DNA from: Panorpa germanica
Taxonomy: Eukaryota > Arthropoda > Insecta > Mecoptera > Panorpidae
DNA length: 64,000 nt
Assembly (NCBI GenBank): GCA_963678705.1
Contig: OY783204.1
Span: forward strand, 22,702,759-22,766,758
Direction of reading: 5' to 3'
The notes beneath the pieces were generated by a model, which made no database searches, was not told the DNA's origin, and saw nothing but the letters and a program-made list of their open reading frames with translations. The translations under genes were made by a program, and so were the position numbers. This document shows positions 57,340 to 64,000 of this stretch, one piece after another; within the stretch, counting starts at the first letter, position 1, and each line of letters begins with the position of its first letter.

Positions 57340-57367
57340 AGGGCACTTCACCAAATTGTTTACTGGG
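57340..57367 (+). mobile_element. MITE family A, terminal fragment
   Basis: GGGCACTTCACCAAATTGTT then TACTGGG is the right end of family A. The rest of the element is missing. Confidence 0.65.
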
Positions 57368-57394
57368 TGTTGTATAAAAGAGATAGCCAATCGT

Positions 57395-57466
57395 CGGATG
57401 TGACATACCATAATCAATGAGACAGAATGACGTTTTTAATTGTTAATATCTTCTAAAATACAGCTC
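57395..57466 (+). mobile_element. MITE family G fragment
   Basis: GAGACAGAATGACGTTTTTA then ATTGTTAATATCTTCTAAAA matches 20388-20430. Confidence 0.45.
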
Positions 57467-58098
57467 CGTTTTATTGTAATTAAGTCTAAATGGTTCACTA
57501 ATTCATTGAAGCAACTTCAAATTAGAAAAAAGTTAGGTTATCAATGATAAACAATTTAAAATTATAATATTTGTACTATTGTCTAATTTCACTTCTGATA
57601 AAAACATTATTAGATAATAAATATATATTTTCTAATAGTACAAGATAAGAAAAGAGACTTCCTTCCCTCTTAAAATAATGACCCAAATATTAATGGGGTT
57701 GAACATTTATCAAATATTTAAAAATATGCTTACCTTTTTTTCTAAAAGATTATTTTCGACACGAAAATATATTGAAGGATAAATTTGTAATTATTCATTT
57801 AACACAATAGTAAAACATAAAAAGAAAGTAAAGAAAAAGTTATACTTTCTTTCAGTTTAAAGTCTGAACCATTATATTTATACAACCTATGCACTTTTTT
57901 AGTGACCTTGACATATTTGGGATTCGATAATAATTTTTTTTGCATTGGATCCACTGGCATTGAAATATTGCAAAAGGCTTAGAATGTTGGCTTACAATAT
58001 TGAGGTTGGTCGCCGACACAAAACTTGTGTACTTCCAGAAACATAAAAAAAAAATACATTTGTTTGAAAGAGAAATTGAATTTAGGAAAATATTTATA
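57467..58098. other. No gene or repeat recognised
   Basis: AT-rich. The 108-codon minus frame (57852-58178) overlaps repeat F and has no signature. Confidence 0.35.
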
Positions 58099-58200
58099 TA
58101 TAAAAATGCAGTCTGCGTATGTTTGTGCTCGCAAAATTCGAAAAGTAGTCGACTTGAAATTTTGACACGTGTTATCAAAAATCGAATTAATTTCTTTCCA
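58099..58200 (+). mobile_element. Dispersed repeat family F-related fragment
   Basis: TGCAGTCTGCGTATGTTTGTG, CTCGCAAAATTCGAAAAG and TTGAAATTTTGACACGTG match 9675-9725 and the usual layout of that repeat. Confidence 0.5.
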
Positions 58201-58348
58201 GTTGATCGTTGTCTGTATTTGTGTGTACGTCTCTTTTACTTACTTTCCTTTCATTTCTTATTATATTAAGTCACAGTGAAGTTCTGTCCGGGTTTAGCTA
58301 CATAATTATAATATATTTTAATCATTTTTAAGAAGTTTATAGTTTTTC

Positions 58349-58712
58349 AACTATAATCGGAATCAAAAGTAATCATTGTAAAACTCCAGCTCACCTGTAC
58401 AAAATTAATATTAAATCCGACGATAGATGTCAATGTGGCGAAGAAGGAACTTTGGATCATTATATTTGAATGCATAAATTATAGTTTAGAAAGATCAAAA
58501 TTGAATAGTGATATATTAGATGTGATTAAAACTTTTTCTGTTAATAATAAATTTTTGTTAAGTGATTTAACATTAATTAGTGAATTATTGAAATATTTAG
58601 AAATTTGTAAAATTGAATTATAAATTATAAAAGATGTATAAAAAATGTTTGATGGTGGCTATGACGAAAGAAAGTCAAGGCAAATAAGTAAATAAATATA
58701 AAAAGAAAAAAA
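58349..58712 (+). mobile_element. 5'-truncated LINE tail, same family as 27030-27771
   Basis: Frame 58435-58623 carries IIFECINYSLERSKLNSDIL and ends LLKYLEICKIEL, nearly identical to the 27-kb copy. Upstream, TGTCAATGTGGCGAAGAAGG restores the Cys codons of the zinc-knuckle block in another frame. The 3' UTR has ATGGTGGCTATGACGAAAG and an A-rich tail (58688-58712). The 5' break lies within ORF2, just before CAACTATAATC. Confidence 0.85.
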
Positions 58713-59024
58713 ATACTACATCACTTAAGATAAAGATTCCTTAAAATACATATTCTTTCATTACTGGTAAATACATAAAAACTATTTTAGCTGGTTTTCC
58801 AATACCTACAACAGACAAATCTGTGCTCAAATGTAAACAAAACTTGCAGGGGACATTCTACAATCAATAAATACTTAGAATCTCAAATAAAACTATTAGT
58901 AAACTAGCCGTTAATGTCTGTATCTATTTAGTATTGTCCCCTTATTATTTTTGTCAAGTCATCACTATTTAATTTTAAATAAATTACATCAATTCATAGA
59001 AATCAAATTCAAAAAGGGGATAAA
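58713..59024. other. No feature seen
   Basis: AT-rich. Confidence 0.35.
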
Positions 59025-59357
59025 ACAACCCTCACTTTAACATACGTGGTATTTTATAACTTATTAATTTCATATTTAACTTAAATACGTTATAAATTTT
59101 ATTTTCAACCCCTAAAACATATTCCCAGTATGTTGAATGTCAAGTACATTCTAAAATGCTTCAATAGAAATTCTTTCTTTGGGTACTTTATAGTAATAAT
59201 AGTTTTATGAAATGTTAAAACACTAAACGTTTTTACCTCTCACTGTAAGAATGTGATGTATTGTTAGAAGGAGAGTGATCGATGGGACGCATTAATTTAC
59301 GTCAATACAACCATTATTAGGGGTCGATGAGGTAAATACATTTAATGAGGGTTGCTT
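59025..59357. mobile_element. Possible MITE, inverted ends only
   Basis: AACAACCCTCACTTTAACAT at the left and, inverted, AGCAACCCTCATTAAATGTA at the right, 333 bp apart. No second copy in the window and no clear target duplication. Confidence 0.3.
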
Positions 59358-59717
59358 TTTTGCGATTTGTCTCAAGAGTTTTTTCATTCATAAGAATTGG
59401 TTGGATTATTGAAGTTATAAGTTACTTTTATTTATAGATATAGTAGCCTTAACCCACTTTGTAATGGTAAGCGTCCACAGGTTATAATGACTCGCATCAA
59501 ACGCTTTGGTTTCATCGTATAAAACGTGAAAGACAAGGAAATCGAGATAAAAGATGTTTTGTGTGAGGACAAACTTATTTTGGAAAAAGATTTGAATTCT
59601 TATCTCTATGTCAAATATTCTAGAAGTTAAACCTAATAAATCAATTTCTTTTAAATATCTAGAGTTCTAAATAGAGTTTGTACCACGCTAGTAAATTACT
59701 ATTTTGTATGAGAGGAC
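59358..59717. other. No gene or repeat recognised
   Basis: AT-rich; nothing supported. Confidence 0.35.
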
Positions 59718-59781
59718 TTTAGAATTAGCTTCTAGCAAGCTAACAAGTTTGGAACTGCACTGAAAGACAATTTTCTGCCTG
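59718..59781 (-). mobile_element. MITE family E fragment
   Basis: TTAGAATTAGCTTCTAGCAAG, GCTAACAAGTTTGGAACTGC and AAAGACAATTTTCTGCCTG form one arm of family E. Confidence 0.55.
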
Positions 59782-60083
59782 AATATTTATTACTAACATA
59801 AAAATTAAATTTTAGTTTTGCTATAAAATTATTTGCGTCTGCTTCAATGCTCAGATTTGTACTATTATAACAAGAAAAGATTTTTAGATCATTTTTCTTG
59901 TCGGGATATACAGTTTAGTTAAATTTAAAGCAGAACATTATTAGGAGCGATAAAAGAAACCTTCTTAAAAATGATAAAAAAAAATACAAGAAAAAATTAA
60001 CATGGAAAGAGTACAAAATCTAACAGCCGACCTTTTTTACGCTTCTAGTACGCTCTAAATTTAAATCTATGTCTAAATTGAGC

Positions 60084-60126
60084 CTTGGAATTAGCTTTTA
60101 GCAAGCTAACCTTGCTTACCTGAGCG
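60084..60126 (-). mobile_element. MITE family E fragment
   Basis: CTTGGAATTAGCTTTTAGCA and AGCTAACCTTGCTTACCTG; short but in the usual order. Directly precedes a family D element. Confidence 0.4.
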
Positions 60127-60156
60127 GATAGTGTACTATTATTGTATGTATAGTCT

Positions 60157-60360
60157 AAATCACGATAGTTCGGCGGCGACTTATACTTAAAAGAGGTTAT
60201 AAGAGCGGTATAAATCTGTAATATGATAATGAATTTTATCTTATTTGTTTCTATATACATTATAGAAGAATACGTGAATCAGTGCTTTTTAGTTATATTG
60301 GCATTTTATACCCCACAACTTGTTTTAAGTATGAGTCGCCGCTGAATTCTCGTAATTTGA
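60157..60360. mobile_element. MITE family D, copy with both arms
   Basis: ATCACGATAGTTCGGCGGCG at the left and GAGTCGCCGCTGAATTCTCG at the right are inverted. Between them are AAGAGGTTATAAGAGCGG and CCCCACAACTTGTTTTAAG. Reverse complement of 5242-5447. Confidence 0.65.
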
Positions 60361-61894
60361 ATCTCTGTTATAACTTCATTGGCTATCGTTAAATTTTAAT
60401 GCAGTCCAGACAGACCTCCTGCATCTTTCAATAATCATGTTTTCTGAAATCAAATATTTAATAATATTTTTACCAGTACCTCTATTAATAACGCATCAAA
60501 CAATCTCGTGATTTATTACATTCAATAATTTATTCTTTTCAAAACTCTCACACAGACGCATAAATGAATATACGTACTTGTACATACAACACACAGTGAT
60601 TACGTTCGAAATAAATGCACCGTGTTAAATACTTGCACAAGGCTGAGTGAAACTCATATGAAAATATTACTCTTTGTTTGAGACTGACAACAAAAACATT
60701 TGTTATTTTAGAAATGATTTTCTGTATAAATAAACACAACATACGAGTACACAGGAAAGTTTTATTATATTTATTTCAATTTCTTTGTTCTGAGATGACT
60801 TTCCAAAATAAAAAAAAATTATAAAAATTTGTTAGAAAATAGATGGATGGATGGATGCTGCAAATCCCAGGTGACAAATCCTCTCAATGACGTGGCACTT
60901 GTTTTGTGTGACATTTATTATTTATTATAAATAAAATTAACACAATGAAAATATAAGTAAGATTAAAAATTGTTGAATTTATCAGAAAATATATATCTAG
61001 TGACAATCACATGTCTATAGAATTTTTGAAATGATATGTTGAAAATACATCTAAATATTTCAGATGGATATCAGATTTTGTACAATGCTATTTAATTAAT
61101 AAATAAGGAAACACAATGTGTAGTCGCTGTTGTAACTCCGGTGGTCTTATTACACCAATTTGAGTGGTTATGTATGCGCTGCAAGTTCTTGCAAGAGCCA
61201 TTGTATTTCAAAAATTTGCGTCAGTTTTTTGAAAACACACATTTCAATGAGACCCATTTTGTATAATGTTGAATAGACATTGGATCTACAAGGGCAAGGT
61301 TTATTTTAGCAGTCAGAATTTTAAGTCAGAAAGCATTATATATTAAGTAATATTTTTACGTGAAAGATAGTTTTAATTATGTTAAATAAACATTAAATAC
61401 ACGTATGTTTAGCGGATTTAGCGCATTTACTAAAATTATCTAAATATATATAAAACAATATTTCCAATTTTATTAGGAATTGCAAATTTCTAATCAAACT
61501 TATGTGTTGCTGTGAAATCAAAGACTTTTATTTTAGTAATTTACATACACATTATAATAATTACACTGTTTAACTTAAATCATACTATCATAGCTGAAAT
61601 CAAAGAAACGACATTTAAAATTTATTATTTAAATTGTCAAATCCTTTTTGTCTATTTTTATTATACCTTAAGAGTATGCACAGTGAGTTCTGTACACCGT
61701 TATTCCTCAAACGTCATCTATGGAGTCCATGAAAATATGGTCACTGTTTTACCGACAGACGTACTTTGTATTAACTTAGGAAATATAATTTCTTTACATA
61801 TATATACTAAATTATTAATTATAACTCTAAAAAATCGAAATTTGATTTGAGTATGCAGTTATACTCGTATTTAAAATGGTATGTTCTATCGCAG
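60361..61894. other. No gene recognised
   Basis: ATGGATGGATGGATG microsatellite at 60842-60856. The 112-codon frame at 61512-61850 is AT-rich throughout and lacks any family signature. Confidence 0.35.
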
Positions 61895-62030
61895 ATATAT
61901 CCAGATGCAACCAAACAAAATTATAATGCTATAACTTGTTCAATATCGCTGTAATGCATACAACTCGATTAATATTTTCCTCTTTATCTTAAAAGTGCTA
62001 TATAACTCTCTAATGAACTGGAAAATGTAT
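61895..62030 (+). repeat. Dispersed repeat K, copy 2
   Basis: GATGCAACCAAACAAAATTA and ATGCATACAACTCGATTAAT align with 12730-12810. Confidence 0.5.
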
Positions 62031-62770
62031 ATACTGTTGTCTACTGTGTACAATTAAATTTAATACGACCTACTGCAACACCCTTATTAAAAATCAAGTA
62101 AAACAATCAGAAAAAAGAGTCCCCAAATAGGGGTTGTATCCGTAGGTAGCGACGGAGCGGATGATGTCTAACACGTTTTACGAAACCACATTTTTTAATA
62201 TAAAAGCCAATGTTCATTTCATTTGATAACATTTTAAAATATAAAATAAAAAAGAAACTAGTAATCTACGTAATTACCTATTATTAGAGAAATGAATATT
62301 TCAAGAAATAATATTTCTTTCAATTTCTCAAGTAAAAAAACTATGAAAGAGGAAACGAAGAGAGTTTCGTGTTATTTTTTGAGGTTATACTTTTACTCTC
62401 GCTTGGTTATAAGATTCGAGTGTCATAATGTTTTACTTTTTTATATCAACATCATTCTTTTCGTTGAGTAATATTTTACAAACGCACGGTCAGTTGCTAC
62501 CTTATGCGCGGTTGTCTGCAGTCTACCTCTTAGGCCCTAGAGCAGAGATGCACAAAGTATGGGTTGCTTGCCAGGTAAATAAAAACTAATTATATAAAAT
62601 TAAAAAAAGAACGAACAAAAAGAAATTCGTGTTCAAAATATATGTTTCTTTAATTCTTTAAATTTATATAAAACGCTAATAAATATATATTAAATTAAAT
62701 AGCTTAATTACTTAATAATAGTTAATAACAAAAAAATATTTATAACTTGACTTGGGAGCGTCAGTTAGTG
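62031..62770. other. No gene recognised; lone hAT-like end
   Basis: CAGAGATGCACAAAGTATGG at 62551 resembles hAT termini; unpaired. Rest AT-rich. Confidence 0.3.
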
Positions 62771-63370
62771 TGGATTCTTGCTCACAAAGTAATCACAGGT
62801 AATGAAAAAGCAAACGACGCCACACAACAAGCAGATAGAACAGTAGCAAGTGGAGAAATTTAATATGAAGTGGACCTATTGGCAAAGAGCAAAAATGAAT
62901 CGAAAGAGAAGTGGCAGGGTATGTGGAACAACTCAGAGAAAATAAGAAAATTTTTCAGTTTACAGTCTTCGGTGTGCAGACGTCGTTGGTGGTGGAAAGC
63001 CCAAGGTCCGAGAAGAGTGTTATCACTTATCTCGAGAGTGAGGGTAGACTATATAGAGGCATTGGCACATCTTAAAAGAAATCACTTGGTACAAGAAGAT
63101 ATGTGCAATTGTGAAGAGGGGGTAACAGATCCAGAACATTTGATCTTCCAATGTACAGAAACGGAGTCCTGCAGAAATAATTTGTACAAAGTTTTGGTAA
63201 AAAATGGAGTGGTGTTGCCAACGAGTATGCAGGAACTACTAAAATATCCGAGGTGGCCAGTGTGCTTGTGCAGTGTGATAGATATGATATGGTATATAGC
63301 GGGTTTAAAAGTTTAGGTGTAATAATAAATGAAATGTAAATATGTAAAATGTTAATAAAATGAATTAAGA
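62771..63370 (+). mobile_element. 5'-truncated LINE: RNase H end and ORF2 carboxy terminus
   Basis: From 62771 one frame reads WILAHKVITGNEKANDATQQ, the end of an RNase H domain (W..AH..I.GNE.A). A shift near 62865 leads to a 148-codon open frame (62870-63316). It holds WWWKAQGPRRVLSLISRVRV and then CNCEEGVTDPEHLIFQCTE, a zinc-knuckle-like C.C...H...C block usual at the end of I-like LINE ORF2s. The stop is at 63314-63316 and a short AT-rich 3' UTR follows without a clear poly-A. This is the longest open piece of transposon protein in the window, so probably one of the younger insertions. It is a different family from 27030-27771. The 126-codon minus frame is a shadow. Confidence 0.85.
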
Positions 63371-63559
63371 AGGGCGAAAAAAGGACCGTGGTACTAGGAA
63401 GCTCGAGAAGTATTAATAAATCAGATTTGATCAGAATTGTACAATCTGACAACGATCAACAGAAGTTTTGACTGTGTTAAGCAGCAGGGGCAGAAAAAGA
63501 GACTATTATTTTCTCTAAAATGCTCTGATAATACTGAAGGGCTAAACCAGAGATTTGTC
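63371..63559. other. No feature seen
   Basis: Short mixed-composition spacer after the LINE. Confidence 0.3.
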
Positions 63560-63780
63560 CACCTCTGGAACTATAGTTCTACGTTTACACATTGATCAAG
63601 AAACAAGCAACATCCAACTGAAATCGAAAGTGCCGAAACAAGAAGCAGTTCACATCCACAGAACAGAACTGAACACCGGCCGCACCACGTTCTCGCAGCA
63701 GCTAGCAGCGCTACTCGCAGCCGGTGAGTTGAGTTGGTTAGCCCGGTTACTCGTTGAGCCGGTAACTGCTTGAGTCGTTC
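63560..63780 (+). promoter_or_regulatory. GC-rich patch with strong splice donor; possible first exon
   Basis: Composition rises sharply (CACCGGCCGCACCACG, AGCAGCTAGCAGCGCTACTC), ending in GCAGCCG|GTGAGT at 63723/63724, a consensus donor. A 72-codon frame crosses the donor. Just downstream a 16-bp unit is tandem (CCGGTTACTCGTTGAG, CCGGTAACTGCTTGAG, 63743-63774). It may be the 5' exon and promoter of a host gene running to the right, or an unrecognised GC-rich repeat. Confidence 0.3.
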
Positions 63781-64000
63781 AGTCTTTCAATAGTTGAGGC
63801 AGTTTATACTCAATGTAGTGTAGTAACATATAAACACACAACTGTATAACGAATATATACACGCACATGATTATATATGAACATTACGAAACAAAAAAAA
63901 ACTGCCAAAAGAAAGCGCCGGTGGAAATGACGCAATGTTGCCACATCACCACAAAGCGCTGACAGAAGGCCAACCGATATAACGAAACGCACAAATTGTA
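63781..64000. other. No gene recognised
   Basis: GTTGCCACATCACCACAAAG at 63938-63957 shares GTTGCCACATCAC with 2510-2522. Otherwise nothing. Confidence 0.3.

Noticed and set aside
57223..57420. 65-codon ORF starting MMLEKERILERITN
   Set aside because: It runs through a family A terminal fragment and has no similarity or splice context.
63072..63452. 126-codon minus-strand ORF
   Set aside because: Shadow of the LINE ORF2 end on the plus strand, which has recognisable motifs.
1..64000. A complete, previously undescribed multi-gene system
   Set aside because: No set of adjacent intact genes exists here. The coding pieces are isolated, truncated transposon proteins plus a few unproven exon-like frames.

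Overview
This window looks like AT-rich, intron-free-looking DNA from an insect genome. It is probably intergenic, or lies inside very long introns. No complete host gene can be supported. There are no rRNA or canonical tRNA genes, no bacterial-style operons and no virus genes. The insect call rests on the transposon content: Jockey-clade and RNase H-bearing LINE tails, a mariner, a PIF/Harbinger transposase fragment, hAT-type elements and tRNA-derived SINEs. The species cannot be fixed from sequence reading alone.

Layout. 0-10 kb: scattered miniature inverted-repeat elements (MITEs) in otherwise featureless AT-rich DNA. 10.6-18.9 kb: a Jockey LINE tail with a likely target-site duplication, two different tRNA-derived SINE families, and several MITEs, one carrying a nested retroposon. 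19-23 kb: AT-rich with one MITE of family G. 23.3-25 kb: a patch clearly richer in G+C, the best place for a host promoter or exon. 25-32.7 kb: an hAT element with target duplication, four LINE 3' ends and a second family G copy. 33.1-34.5 kb: a cluster of GATA and E-box motifs followed by an internally deleted mariner. 35-48 kb: a 29-bp minisatellite, a purine-rich LINE endonuclease fragment, more MITEs and a TTAA-flanked element. 49.5-53 kb: PIF/Harbinger and mariner transposase fragments, MITEs, and another purine-rich LINE tail. 53.8-60.4 kb: an exon-like segment, a short satellite array, repeat fragments and a LINE tail. 62.7-64 kb: a LINE carboxy end with a long open frame, then a GC-rich patch with a strong splice-donor match.

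Repeat families are labelled here by letter. A/B: termini CCCAGTAAACA with matching 2-bp flanks. C: termini AGCCCCATTCCCACTCA. D: inverted ends containing TTCGGCGGCGAC. E: palindromic, ends near GTAGAAAATTGTCTT. F: unknown class. G: termini near ATGGGCTTGKGTCC. I and K: two-copy repeats of unknown class. L: termini near CTATTTTGTAACTGTTTAC. SINE1 and SINE2 have recognisable RNA polymerase III A and B boxes.

Nearly everything recognised is non-autonomous or 5'-truncated. The elements depend on enzymes encoded elsewhere: LINE reverse transcriptases for the SINEs and LINE tails, and Harbinger, hAT or mariner transposases for the MITEs. The most interesting unexplained item is the A/B MITE family. 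It has at least nine pieces here, four of them with identical 2-bp flanks that are not restricted to TA.
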